A DNA stretch of 64,000 nucleotides, from contig JADMKE010000028.1 in assembly GCA_018780035.1 (NCBI GenBank), positions 3,859 through 67,858 of the forward strand, given 5' to 3'. Source of the DNA: Candidatus Sericytochromatia bacterium. Lineage in GTDB: Bacteria; Cyanobacteriota; Sericytochromatia; UBA7694. A model generated the notes under the pieces. The model saw only the letters and a program-made list of their open reading frames with translations, did not search any database and was not told the origin of the DNA. Made by a program: the position numbers and the translations under genes. Of this stretch, positions 18,004-28,281 are shown in pieces (position 1 is the stretch's first letter; the number at the start of each line of letters is the position of its first letter).

Positions 18004-18612
18004 TTATGCTCGTTTGCTACTTTCGCCTTTGATCACTGCTGCACCAATCAAATGGGCCAAACGCAAAGCCTCGGGAACATGTCCCCGATCGGTCAAACGG
18101 GGCAAGATCCGTTTGACCAAATCAGGAGAAATGCCTTGGCATTGAAACCAAAAGGGATCCGATTGGAAAATCGGTCCTGCTTTTTCAATGGTTGCGAGCC
18201 GGGCCTGTCCCCAGGGCAATTTTGCCAATGCTTGCTGAATTCCCGCTAAGTCTGGGGCTTTGCGCATCAGTGTCAAACACGGTTTTTGCACGGCATTCGC
18301 CAGGGCTGGCAGATCCACGACATTAAACCCAGCCAAGGCAATGCCATCAAGCAAAACCAAGTGGACCTGATCTGCAAATTTGCTCTGATTGAGCATCTGG
18401 CTTAAAACGGCTGTGGCATTTTCGCCATCTTGATCGACCTCGTTCCAAAGCATGCCTTCAAAACGGGTATTGGCACAGACAATCCCGCAGACCGCAACCT
18501 TGCCGGGGCTGTTGCGCTGAAAGGGGGTGTCGTCAAAACCAATCACCTGAATGACCTTGTGTTGCTCCAGGTACATGGCCAATTTGCCGCTGAAATCAGG
18601 CACAAATAGCAC
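18004..18612 (-). CDS. DUF99 / endonuclease dU family protein
   Basis: VIGFDDTPF, ICGIVCANTRFEGMLWNEVDQDGENAT, VLLDGIALAGFNVVD match the DUF99 signature. Confidence 0.8.
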   Translation of the reverse strand: MLFVPDFSGKLAMYLEQHKVIQVIGFDDTPFQRNSPGKVAVCGIVCANTRFEGMLWNEVDQDGENATAVLSQMLNQSKFADQVHLVLLDGIALAGFNVVDLPALANAVQKPCLTLMRKAPDLAGIQQALAKLPWGQARLATIEKAGPIFQSDPFWFQCQGISPDLVKRILPRLTDRGHVPEALRLAHLIGAAVIKGESSKRA

Positions 18613-18627
18613 CTTCCTTAAAGGGGG

Positions 18628-20475
18628 TTATTCGGGCTTTTGGGTTTCAGAATCCAGAGCTTCCAACTCTTTGACCAATTTGGCAAAGTCGACTTTGTCA
18701 AAGGCTGCATTGAGATGTAAGTGGCCCGAACTGCCTTGCTTGTTTACGCTGCCATCGCCTGCCAAAGATTGCAGTGAGGCCAAGAGAGGCTTAAACGTAG
18801 GGTACCAGTCTTCAGCATGCAAAAAATGGTCTGCCAGACGCACCCAGCGGGTCAAGTCGCTGTAGAACAGGTTGAGTTCACTTTGGGCACTCATGCGCTG
18901 CCGGGCTTGCAAGAAAGTCGGATCCGCTTTGAGGGCCAAGCGATTGCTTTTGGCATAGTCAAGCGTGGCCCGCATGGCCATGTGGTTGCTGGCCACCAGA
19001 AAAAAGTCCTGGTAAATGGCAAAACAGGGCGCCAATTCCATTTGGGTTTCTTCTGCCAAAGGTTTCAAAAAACGGTCTTCGCTGAGGGTGTAAATGGGCA
19101 CATTGAGATAGGTTTCCATCGGCTCTTTTGAAAGTGTGATGGGTTTTTCGGTTTTGGCTTCCGCTGCTTTCTCCAGTGGGTTTGCAACTATTTTGAGTTT
19201 GGTTTGCAAATTGAGCAAAAATTCGGGGCCGTTTTTGACGCCCAACATAACCACCGAGGAGGGCATATTTTTATAAGTGGGGAAATTTTCGGGATAAAAA
19301 ACGCTGATGCCAATTCGACCATCGCTGTGTGCCAAGATATCCTTTTTCAGGTCCAAGCCTGAAATCTCTTTGGTTCCCGCCATCATTTCAACCATGGCTT
19401 GGGCCAGTTCATTTTTTTCTGAATCACTGGTTTTGTCACCTGAGAGAATTGGGTTTTCAATGGCCAGCGTCAAGGTATTGGTCATGGCTGAAAAAAGCGG
19501 GCGTGCAGGCATGAGGGCCAATAGTGGGTCGAGCGAAGGCAAGGGTGAAGTCAATTTGTTTAAATAACCCTGTTGACTGCCACTGAGTCCTTTGCTGCTA
19601 AAACTCAGGCTGTTTTTAAATGCCAGACCTTGTTCATTGAGACGCATGCTGATACCGAGGCTCTGGTTCATGGCCAGTGTGGTTTGGGTCAGGCCAATAG
19701 AGGCCAAATCATTTTGAAAAGATTTTAATTCTGAATTGTGACTTGTTTCTTTTAAGACCTTCAAATCCATCCAAACCACGACAGGTTCTTGTTTCATGTT
19801 CTGATAAACCGCAGCAAAATCTGGGTTTTTGCTCAGGTTTTTGCCTTGGGAGAGGGCATCGAGGCTTTGTTTGAGCAAAGCCACCTGATTGGATAAGAGC
19901 AGGGTATTGCCCTGAAAGGTCATGGCCGATTCAATTTTATTTGGGTCAGAATCAGATTCAATCAAGATCAATTCTTGGTTATTGTAAGTTTCGATTTTGG
20001 ATTTGGGCAAATCTGCGTTGGTCTTTTTCTCGGTTTTTTCTTTTAATTTTTGCACCATTTTTTGATACAGATCTGCAGATTTTAACTCCAAGGCAAAAAC
20101 CAGATCCAAATCTGATTCTGCGTCTTTGGGTTTATACAGCCCAAAAGCCAGATGGGTGCCCAATGAGCCCAAGACTTCTTCAACACCAATATCCAGCTCT
20201 TTTTTGAGGCCCTCTTGCATCTCTTTCCATTCATCCATCATCAACCAATCTTTGAGACCGGGTTGATTGAGTACAAACGTCCATGCGCTGGGCTGCAAGT
20301 CGATCACCGTTGCGCTGATGGCATCTTGAGGCAGGGGATTCAGCACGTTTTCAACAGCAGCTTGTGCGGGCAAGCTCAACCCCGTGATGATTGCCAGGGT
20401 GGCCAAAGCGCTGAGGGTGCTTTTCCGGGGGAGCGCAAATCGAATCTTGTTCAGCTTGTTGAATCGTGACATCAA
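18628..20475 (-). CDS. DUF3352-like secreted/membrane-anchored protein
   Basis: N-terminal signal; LPQDAISATVIDLQPSAWTFVLNQPGLK...LGTHLAFGLY pattern. Confidence 0.7.
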   Translation of the reverse strand: MMSRFNKLNKIRFALPRKSTLSALATLAIITGLSLPAQAAVENVLNPLPQDAISATVIDLQPSAWTFVLNQPGLKDWLMMDEWKEMQEGLKKELDIGVEEVLGSLGTHLAFGLYKPKDAESDLDLVFALELKSADLYQKMVQKLKEKTEKKTNADLPKSKIETYNNQELILIESDSDPNKIESAMTFQGNTLLLSNQVALLKQSLDALSQGKNLSKNPDFAAVYQNMKQEPVVVWMDLKVLKETSHNSELKSFQNDLASIGLTQTTLAMNQSLGISMRLNEQGLAFKNSLSFSSKGLSGSQQGYLNKLTSPLPSLDPLLALMPARPLFSAMTNTLTLAIENPILSGDKTSDSEKNELAQAMVEMMAGTKEISGLDLKKDILAHSDGRIGISVFYPENFPTYKNMPSSVVMLGVKNGPEFLLNLQTKLKIVANPLEKAAEAKTEKPITLSKEPMETYLNVPIYTLSEDRFLKPLAEETQMELAPCFAIYQDFFLVASNHMAMRATLDYAKSNRLALKADPTFLQARQRMSAQSELNLFYSDLTRWVRLADHFLHAEDWYPTFKPLLASLQSLAGDGSVNKQGSSGHLHLNAAFDKVDFAKLVKELEALDSETQKPE

Positions 20476-20530
20476 AAAATCCTGCTTTCTAAATTAAACC
20501 TAAATAAGTATATGCTGGAATGTCTTGCTT

Positions 20531-22201
20531 TCAAATCTGATTCTGATGAGTTATGTGGGGATTCAATTGGGCCAAGACTCCCCAAGTTTGTTCCACGGCC
20601 AAGGCGCGGAAAATATGGCCCGCTTTGACGGGTATCTGGCTCATGGCCTGCTCGGCCAGGCTGGTAATGGTTAAGCTGGGATTTACCCCCAGGTTAACCG
20701 GGATCATTGAACCGTCGCAGACCAACATGTTCTGATAGCCAAAGACCCGGTTTTGCAAATCAATCACTCCCTCTTCGGGGCTGCGGCCGATTGCGCAGCC
20801 GCCCAAAATATGGGCTGTGGTGGGAATATCCAAGAGCACTTCGTTGAGGGTGTTGCCCGGAATTCCGCCCATTTTTTCGGCCAATTTTTTGCCAAATTCA
20901 TTGGCCAAAGGAATATACGAAGGGGCTTTTTGCCCCTGTTCGGGGGCCGACGTTAAATGGGCTCCAAAAGGCCATTTCCAGCGCGATTTGAGCCCAACTT
21001 GCAGCGAGTTGTCGAGGGTTTGCATAAACAGCAAAATAATGCTGCGTTTGGCAAAGCCAAAGGGGGTTACAACTTTGATAAAATCAGCTGGTTTTTTGAC
21101 AATATTGCCCAAAAAACGCAGAGGACGGGGCAGCTTGCCGCCGCCATCGGTCATCAGGGTGGCGAGCAGGCCCATGGCATCTGAGCCTGAGGGATAGCGA
21201 ACAGGCTCAATATGGCTGTCTGCATCAGGGTAAACACTGGAAGTGATGGCAATGCCTTGTGAGAGATCGGCCTGGCGGTCGCGGCTTGTCACACCCAATA
21301 TCACCTCACTGTTGGTTCTGACTGTTTTGCCCAACATGGGTGAAAGCCGGGGCAAATGCCCGCGCTCTTTCATTTTGAGCAGCAACTTTAAACTGCCCAG
21401 AACCCCCGCTGAAAAAACGATTCCTTGACTGCGCAACACCCTGCGGGGGGAACCGAGCGGGTGGGTGCTGCAATGGGTTCGCAGGGTATAACCCTGACTG
21501 CCATCCGCTGAATGGGGAATGATTTCTTCGACCCGGGTTTCAGCAAAAATCTCTACCCCCAATTGCTCGGCCAAATACAGGTAGTTTTTGACCAAGGTGT
21601 TTTTGGCTCCAACCTGGCAGCCAATCATACAACCACCACAATGGGTACAGCCTGTGCGGGCCGGGCCTTCGCCAGCAAAATATGGATCTTGAACCAGTTT
21701 GTCGGGTTCGCCAAAATAAACCCCAACGGGGGTGGGTTGAAAACTTTCAGCGGCATTAAATTCTGCCGCTGTTTGGCGCAAATACTCGTCGGCAGGCCAG
21801 AGTTGAGGGTTGGGGGTTACCCCCAGCATTTTCTTTGCGAGTTCATAATAGGGCAGCAGCCGTGCTTTGCCCCCAAGCGCTTGAATCAGAGGTTGCTCAA
21901 AAAAAGAATCGGGGGGAATATACAGGGTATTGGCATAAACCAAGCTGCCTCCACCGACGCCCGCCCCACTCAGGATCAGCACATCTTTGAGTAAATTTAA
22001 GCGCTGAATGCCAAAGAGCCGGAGTTTGGGCATCCACAAAAACTTGTCCAATTGCCAATTGTTTTTGGGAAAATCGCTGTCTGCCCAGCGTTTGCCACTT
22101 TCAAGTACCGCTACTTTATACCCTTTTTGAGCCAGCCGCAGGGCCGAGACGCTGCCGCCAAAACCCGAGCCAATGATGATATAGTCATAGTCCATCTGCA
22201 C
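20531..22201 (-). CDS. GMC-type FAD oxidoreductase (cholesterol oxidase-like)
   Basis: [31 protein letters not shown]-terminal HILGGCAIG...[19 protein letters not shown]. Confidence 0.92.
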   Translation of the reverse strand: MQMDYDYIIIGSGFGGSVSALRLAQKGYKVAVLESGKRWADSDFPKNNWQLDKFLWMPKLRLFGIQRLNLLKDVLILSGAGVGGGSLVYANTLYIPPDSFFEQPLIQALGGKARLLPYYELAKKMLGVTPNPQLWPADEYLRQTAAEFNAAESFQPTPVGVYFGEPDKLVQDPYFAGEGPARTGCTHCGGCMIGCQVGAKNTLVKNYLYLAEQLGVEIFAETRVEEIIPHSADGSQGYTLRTHCSTHPLGSPRRVLRSQGIVFSAGVLGSLKLLLKMKERGHLPRLSPMLGKTVRTNSEVILGVTSRDRQADLSQGIAITSSVYPDADSHIEPVRYPSGSDAMGLLATLMTDGGGKLPRPLRFLGNIVKKPADFIKVVTPFGFAKRSIILLFMQTLDNSLQVGLKSRWKWPFGAHLTSAPEQGQKAPSYIPLANEFGKKLAEKMGGIPGNTLNEVLLDIPTTAHILGGCAIGRSPEEGVIDLQNRVFGYQNMLVCDGSMIPVNLGVNPSLTITSLAEQAMSQIPVKAGHIFRALAVEQTWGVLAQLNPHITHQNQI

Positions 22202-22313
22202 AACTCCTTTGCCCTAGGCTCTCATTCTAACAATTAGACAGTGACGCTGAAGGCTTGTCAAAAAGCCCTTGCTTCCTGTTATGATTAATGACACGATCCG
22301 AAAATAGGTGTAA

Positions 22314-24110
22314 ATGACTGATACCTCCATTCTGCATTACAACTCAAACGCCAACAGAGCCAATAAAGGCTTGCGCTATCTCGCATTGGCAGTAAAAAAA
22401 TCAGGCCCCGAGTTTCTCACGTATTTTCACAAAAGCATGGCCCATCTGCGTGATTCGCTCCAAGCAGAACCCAATTTTGATGTTTGGTTGAATTGGCTCA
22501 GCGCGATGTTGGACACCGTCATTCAACGGCCAGAAGAGACCTGGTTGGTTGAGATCATGGAGCGGCATTGTCTGGAATATGCTGAGCAGATGGTACCCCA
22601 AGAAGAAGACCTTGAAAAGGTTTTGGCGTTTTTAAATAAAATCCGCGGCCTGCGCCAATTTGAAATGAGCACCCAATTACAAATTTTTCATTTGGCTGAG
22701 GGCTTTTTTCACTATTTTGGCGGACTCTTTCCCAGTTGGAACAGTCAATTGCTCTGTTTGCGGGGGGAATTGCTTTTTGGTCTGGCCTTGGCTTCCACCC
22801 CCCCTTCGTTGCATCATTTGCAATCTGCGGGCCACAGCTATTTGCAGGCCAAAACCTGGGAGCCAGATAATCCGCAAATTCAGTCCTCTTTGGCGCTCTG
22901 TTTGCTTTATCAAGCCTGTTATAGCTCTGAAGGGGCCTCAGCACTCTACCATATGGCTTGGCATACCCTTTGTTCAGCGCTGCGCAAACCCAGCTCGGGG
23001 TTGCCCAGCTTGGAAATTCCTGAAATTTTGCTTTATGCATTTGTACAACACCTCTCAATTGCAGAAAGCACTTTGCTTTTCAGATTGTTGGGAGAAGCCT
23101 GGTTGGGCTACGAAAATACCTCCCCTGCCAAGCGTAATTTTTGGCTCAAAGACACGATCTGCAGCCAATACCGCAATACCCTTTATTCCTTTCACACGGC
23201 TTTGCGGGCCCAATTGGAGCAAACCCCGCCCATGCCCGTGCGCTCAGAGCTCTATCTCAATGCTTGGATTGATATCCTCGAATCCATTGGCGGCGACGGA
23301 CTTTGGCTGGCAGCTTGGTGTAAATTGCTAAAAAGTTTACAGCCCTATGTGACAGAATCCCTGTTTGTGGCTCGTCTTCACGATTTCTCTGGGCTCTTAA
23401 CAAAATGCCTCAATGATCAGCCCTTGCTGGGGGTGGCTGACGAAGGGCTGACCCTGGAGCCCTATTTAAAAGTTGTTGTGCCTCTCTTAGAAAGCCTGGA
23501 CCCAGCTTTGCTTTTGACGGTTTCCAAGGGACTTTACCTGATTTTGGCAGAAATGCTTTTGCAGGGCTGGCTTGATGAAGAGGGCTATCACCGACTTTGG
23601 TTGGATTTGTTAGCCAAACAATTGCATCTAAGCCAAAAAGATCCCCTTTTGAGTGAGTCGGTGATGCAAAGCTTAGAAAATGGCTGGTTGGCGCTGATTG
23701 CCTGCTCTCCCGACGAACACACGGTGATCGACAGTCACGAAACCCTTTTGGAATTAATGATCCATGCCAATGCCCAACAATTGCAGCGTTTATTGGCGTT
23801 GATCCGCAACCTCTACGCCATGTTACTCAATCGCCATACCTGTGATTTTAACCTCGCCAATTTGGCCTCTTATTTGCAAACCTTGGCAGAGCACCGCTCT
23901 AACGATGAGGCACGGCTTTTGCTGATGGAGTCCTGTCAGGCCTATTCCCAGGCCTGCGCCATTGCCGAAGATGACACTGAATTGCTGATGGCTTGGCAAA
24001 ACGCCTTAAGGGCGCTGGCAGAATGTGATCCCGAACATGCCCAAAAATTTGAATCTGAAGCTGATGGCATTTATCGTCAGGTTTTGGAATTGATGTATCA
24101 GCGCTCATAA
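22314..24110 (+). CDS. large helical hypothetical protein
   Basis: Long ORF, Leu-rich helical repeats, no recognised domain. Confidence 0.65.
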   Translation: MTDTSILHYNSNANRANKGLRYLALAVKKSGPEFLTYFHKSMAHLRDSLQAEPNFDVWLNWLSAMLDTVIQRPEETWLVEIMERHCLEYAEQMVPQEEDLEKVLAFLNKIRGLRQFEMSTQLQIFHLAEGFFHYFGGLFPSWNSQLLCLRGELLFGLALASTPPSLHHLQSAGHSYLQAKTWEPDNPQIQSSLALCLLYQACYSSEGASALYHMAWHTLCSALRKPSSGLPSLEIPEILLYAFVQHLSIAESTLLFRLLGEAWLGYENTSPAKRNFWLKDTICSQYRNTLYSFHTALRAQLEQTPPMPVRSELYLNAWIDILESIGGDGLWLAAWCKLLKSLQPYVTESLFVARLHDFSGLLTKCLNDQPLLGVADEGLTLEPYLKVVVPLLESLDPALLLTVSKGLYLILAEMLLQGWLDEEGYHRLWLDLLAKQLHLSQKDPLLSESVMQSLENGWLALIACSPDEHTVIDSHETLLELMIHANAQQLQRLLALIRNLYAMLLNRHTCDFNLANLASYLQTLAEHRSNDEARLLLMESCQAYSQACAIAEDDTELLMAWQNALRALAECDPEHAQKFESEADGIYRQVLELMYQRS

Positions 24111-24165
24111 TTCAATGCAGAAGAGCCTGGTTAGGCTATGTTGAGCCAAAGCCCTATTTCTGAAC

Positions 24166-24975
24166 TCAAACCCGAATAAAACCCAGATCGCGAATGCCTG
24201 GCGGTAGCTCCAAATCGGGTAAAAACCGCATTTCGAGATTGTAGCGCGGCTCGGTCATGGTGGGGGTTACATAGGTGCGATGAAGGCAATAACTGTCATA
24301 AAAAAGCGCATCACCGGGAGACAAAATCTGTGGCCAGAAGGTCTGTTCTGGAAAAAAGGGCAAAATCTCAAGTTCAAGATCCAGGTCGCGGTTATCGTAA
24401 TAATGTTGGCCTTGATCAGGCTTGCCTAAACTGGGCCGGATCGCTTTGAGCCCAGCTGGGATCAGTTCCAGGGAGGGGGCATCAATCCCACAGGCCATTA
24501 ATGGCGACCAACAGTGTAAAAATTTCCAGTCGGGGTTAAGAAAATGTCCATCTTGATGAAAACCCGTATACCAACGGGGCTGGCTGGGGGTCTGGCGGCG
24601 CACCACACTGTGCAAGCCCGAATAGAGAAACGAACCTTGGTAGATGTGTTTTAAGATTTCTGGCAGAGCAGAGGACAAAAACAACTGGTAGATCAGCCAA
24701 GGACTCTGTTGAAAATGCCCAAATCGCCCGCTTGGAATATGGTTGATCATGTGGGGGACCAAATCAAAATAGGCCTTAAAATCTGGCGGCAAGCTGTTTG
24801 ATTGGATTTCTTGGTCGAGCTGGGCAAAAGCCGTTTTGGCCCAATGGTAGATTTGATCCAAGGCGGGCCCCTTAAACAAACCATTGATGCGCACACAGCC
24901 CGTTTCTTCAAGGGCTGTGGAGATGCCATTTAAATCAAGATCTTGCCCAGAAAAGATCCGCTTGGTGCTTGTCAT
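24166..24975 (-). CDS. phytanoyl-CoA dioxygenase-like 2OG-Fe(II) oxygenase
   Basis: HxD in GFHQDGHFL, distal His in YCLHRTYV, Arg in RYNLEMRF. Confidence 0.7.
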   Translation of the reverse strand: MTSTKRIFSGQDLDLNGISTALEETGCVRINGLFKGPALDQIYHWAKTAFAQLDQEIQSNSLPPDFKAYFDLVPHMINHIPSGRFGHFQQSPWLIYQLFLSSALPEILKHIYQGSFLYSGLHSVVRRQTPSQPRWYTGFHQDGHFLNPDWKFLHCWSPLMACGIDAPSLELIPAGLKAIRPSLGKPDQGQHYYDNRDLDLELEILPFFPEQTFWPQILSPGDALFYDSYCLHRTYVTPTMTEPRYNLEMRFLPDLELPPGIRDLGFIRV

Positions 24976-24979
24976 TTGA

Positions 24980-25195
24980 CTATTTTCGCAATTTGAGCAT
25001 AAACAAATACAGAGCCAAAATCACTGTAAAACCCAGGCCTACAAACAGGCTGCGCTCAGGGGGCGCCTGGCGGAAAAAATATTCGATATACCCGGCACAA
25101 GCAAATGAGAGAAACAACACAATGTTGATATAAGGCAGGTTGCGCGCCTTTACCAATTTGCGAAAGTCAAAGAGAGCGCTTAAATACGTTTTCAT
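24980..25195 (-). CDS. small two-TM membrane protein
   Basis: Two hydrophobic segments; close spacing to next gene. Confidence 0.5.
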   Translation of the reverse strand: MKTYLSALFDFRKLVKARNLPYINIVLFLSFACAGYIEYFFRQAPPERSLFVGLGFTVILALYLFMLKLRK

Positions 25196-25340
25196 GGTTC
25201 TGGTACTGGTCTTTAATTATTGTCTTCAGTGAACGTTTTGGTTATCGTTTTGGTTATGGGGGATGTTCACAGCGGGCGCTGGAGGGATGGTACACTGTAA
25301 TCCTGATTCAGTTTACGAGCAATCCCCGCGGATATCAAGA

Positions 25341-26324
25341 ATGCACACTTCAAACACACCTGCTTTTTCCCTGCTTGTGCCCCCCGATGCAGCAGCCCTG
25401 AAGCAGGTGCAAAAACAGATTTCAGCCTGGGTTCATACCACACCCGTCATGACCTCTGAACAGATCAATGCCCGTGTTGGGCAAAAGATCTGGTTCAAAT
25501 GTGAGAATCTGCAAAAAATAGGGGCCTTTAAATACAGGGGGGCCTCTGCCGCGCTCTCGCTGATCTCCGGCGAAGATTTGCAACGTGGGGTAACCACCCA
25601 CTCTTCGGGTAACCATGCCCAGGCCCTGGCCAAGGCCGCCCGTGAACGGGGAATTCCGGCTTGGATTGTTATGCCCGAAAATGCCCCGGCTGTCAAAATG
25701 GCTGCAGTCAAAGGCTATGGTGCCGAAATAATTACCTGTGAAGCAACCCAAGCTGCCCGTGAGGCCACTTTGCTTGAGGTTCAGTCCCGCACAGGGGCTG
25801 TCTTTATTCATCCCTATAACGATTACCGTGTGATAGCGGGCCAAGCTACAGCTGCTCTGGAGTTTTTGGAGCATGCCCCCCCATTGGACAGCCTGCTTGC
25901 CCCAGTCGGGGGAGGAGGATTGCTTTCTGGCACCGCTTTGGCCTGCCATTATTTTTCCCCCCAGACGCGGGTGATTGGCTGTGAGCCCGCGGGCGCTGAT
26001 GACGCCTTTCGCTCGTTTCAGCTCAAAACCCGATTGCCTTCAGAATCCCCACATACAATGGCTGACGGCCTTTTAACCGGTTTGGGTGAATTGACTTTTG
26101 AGATTATCCTCAAATATGTCAGTGAAATTGCCACGGTTTCTGAAGCGGCCATTGTAGAAGCCATGCACCTGATTTGGGAACGCATGAAATTGGTGGTGGA
26201 ACCATCCGGTGCTGTTCCTTTGGCAGCTTTGCTTGAAAAGCGTATCGCCGATCCTGGGGAACATATCGGAATTATCCTTTCTGGCGGAAATGTTGATCTT
26301 GGGCATTTGCCCTGGAACCGGTGA
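25341..26324 (+). CDS. threonine/serine dehydratase, PLP-dependent
   Basis: KCENLQKIGAFKYRGA PLP-lysine motif; SSGNHAQALA; PVGGGGLLSG; upstream in-frame extension considered non-coding. Confidence 0.92.
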   Translation: MHTSNTPAFSLLVPPDAAALKQVQKQISAWVHTTPVMTSEQINARVGQKIWFKCENLQKIGAFKYRGASAALSLISGEDLQRGVTTHSSGNHAQALAKAARERGIPAWIVMPENAPAVKMAAVKGYGAEIITCEATQAAREATLLEVQSRTGAVFIHPYNDYRVIAGQATAALEFLEHAPPLDSLLAPVGGGGLLSGTALACHYFSPQTRVIGCEPAGADDAFRSFQLKTRLPSESPHTMADGLLTGLGELTFEIILKYVSEIATVSEAAIVEAMHLIWERMKLVVEPSGAVPLAALLEKRIADPGEHIGIILSGGNVDLGHLPWNR

Positions 26325-26354
26325 TGGCGCTGTGAAAGGGTTAAACGAGCAGCT

Positions 26355-27398
26355 ATGAGTTTTTTAATGGTCCCGAAAATGGCCTTTTTGTTTCATATTC
26401 CAGAGATGTATTTTCACTACCGCAATGTGTTAAGTTTACTCGACCCCCATTCCTTTGATATTATTTTGCCTGACGAGGCCCCAGAAGCCCTGTTGGATAT
26501 TGTTGCCGCCAATCAATACCGTTTTTCGTATATTTCTGAATTGCTCAATGCCAAAACCCTTTACCGCTATCTGATTTCAGATCATGTCTTTTTGCAAGAC
26601 TACAATCTCATGAACCGCCTTGGCACCCGTCAAATTCGCTTTATTTCAGAGCTGGGCTGTGACCGACTCAATTTGACCAATTGGAACAAGCTCTACGATA
26701 TGATTTTTTGTTTTGGGCGCTACCAAGAACGCAAACTCAAATTCTGTAAAGGGGTTTGGCTATTTCAGACAGGTTGGCCTCAATTTGATCCCTATTTTCA
26801 AGACATTGAAGTGGATCATGAAGGGCTGATGCAAAAATACAATTGTGATCCGAACAAACCGACACTGCTCTGGACCCCTTATTTTGAGGCTCTCTGCTCA
26901 ATTGAGATATACGCCGAACGCATGGCGGCATTAACCGATCGGTATAATGTGATTGTCAAACCCCATGATTATACCCATTTTGAGGAGTATGAGCGGGTGC
27001 AATTGCTTGAGCGTCTGCCTTTTACAGCCGTAGTCAAACGTCCCACCGATCTATTGGAATTGTTAGTCCTGGCAGATACGGTTTTTTCGGATTATGGCAA
27101 TACCCCTTTCCCAGGGCTTTACTGCGATAAACGCCAGATTTTGCTGCATGTACCTTATGCTCCAGAACATGAATATGTGGGGTTTGGCAGCTCAGATATT
27201 ACCCTCAGATCGTATTTGCCTACGTTGCAGCCTGAATCGTCTTTGGAAGACTTTTATGATCTGCTTGAATCGGATACCCCTTGGTTGCGCTACGAACAAA
27301 AGCAAAACACACTCAAAGATCGCTTTTTTGCTGCCACTTATGGCAGCAGTTCGCAAGTGGTAGCCAAACTCTTAACGACACTCGATAAATATCTCTGA
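26355..27398 (+). CDS. CDP-glycerol glycerophosphotransferase-like protein
   Basis: YNVIVKPHDYTHFE...ADTVFSDYGNTPFPGLYCDKRQILLH pattern. Confidence 0.65.
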   Translation: MSFLMVPKMAFLFHIPEMYFHYRNVLSLLDPHSFDIILPDEAPEALLDIVAANQYRFSYISELLNAKTLYRYLISDHVFLQDYNLMNRLGTRQIRFISELGCDRLNLTNWNKLYDMIFCFGRYQERKLKFCKGVWLFQTGWPQFDPYFQDIEVDHEGLMQKYNCDPNKPTLLWTPYFEALCSIEIYAERMAALTDRYNVIVKPHDYTHFEEYERVQLLERLPFTAVVKRPTDLLELLVLADTVFSDYGNTPFPGLYCDKRQILLHVPYAPEHEYVGFGSSDITLRSYLPTLQPESSLEDFYDLLESDTPWLRYEQKQNTLKDRFFAATYGSSSQVVAKLLTTLDKYL

Positions 27399-27401
27399 GC
27401 T

Positions 27402-28007
27402 ATGTTACCCCAACGCCTTGCTGAGATTGAAACGGCACTGAGTCAATCTGAACCGCCCAAAGATCCGCGGGTCAAACAGGCCTTGTATGCGCTTAAGTTG
27501 CTGACCGCTGAAGTGCGCAGTCAAAATCTCGATTTTCGGCTTTTACGCTGTCTGTGTGCCACGGCCTATCGCTTGATGGAATTGGATTTTAAACGAATCG
27601 AAAGTTACCTCACCCTGGTTTGGCTGTTTTCTGTACTGCGGGAGTATTCACGGGCCTGGCAGATTTTATTACATGCCGAGCGGGTGGTGCCTAAACACCC
27701 TGCGATTCAAGCGGGTTTTGAATCTATTCAGGTACTGCTCAAAAAACCTTCCAATTTCCAGCCTGTAGACATGGACGCTGTGGCCATTTCTTTTCAATTT
27801 TCAGCAGAGGGCCCGGCGGCAGAGTTGGGAAGTGAAGACGCCCTGGCCTGGAATACGCTTTTTCCTCTCTTAAAGCAGGTCCTCGCTGAGGCAGAACACA
27901 CGACTTTGCAGGCCCGTTGGCAGGCCATGCAAAGCGCATATCATCCCTTGCAGGCCCAGGTTTTGCAAGTCTTACGCACTGCCCAAGAAGGATCTGAACA
28001 TGCGTGA
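27402..28007 (+). CDS. hypothetical protein
   Basis: ORF directly downstream of glycerophosphotransferase-like gene. Confidence 0.55.
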   Translation: MLPQRLAEIETALSQSEPPKDPRVKQALYALKLLTAEVRSQNLDFRLLRCLCATAYRLMELDFKRIESYLTLVWLFSVLREYSRAWQILLHAERVVPKHPAIQAGFESIQVLLKKPSNFQPVDMDAVAISFQFSAEGPAAELGSEDALAWNTLFPLLKQVLAEAEHTTLQARWQAMQSAYHPLQAQVLQVLRTAQEGSEHA

Positions 28008-28281
28008 TGATGCTTTTCTTCAGGCAGAATTGAATCAGGATTTGGCTGACCTCAAACCCTTACATCCCCGTACGGTCAAAGGCGCGCTTGAAAGGGTCCT
28101 GGAAGGGGAACGGGTGCGCGCTGAAGAACCCATGGCTTTGAAACAGCTGTCTCAAGCTGTATTTGGAGCCCAGGACATCCAGGTCAAACTTTCAGACTCG
28201 GTGCTGGAACAGATTTTGGCCGCCAAAAGTGGAGAGGCATTGGATCAGGCCTTGGCTCAATTTGCCAAAGCCAATCGGTAA
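28000..28281 (+). CDS. hypothetical protein
   Basis: 8-bp overlap with upstream gene. Confidence 0.5.
   Translation: MRDDAFLQAELNQDLADLKPLHPRTVKGALERVLEGERVRAEEPMALKQLSQAVFGAQDIQVKLSDSVLEQILAAKSGEALDQALAQFAKANR

Noticed and set aside
21512-21994. 160-aa plus ORF inside the GMC oxidoreductase
   Set aside because: Antisense to a strong family match.
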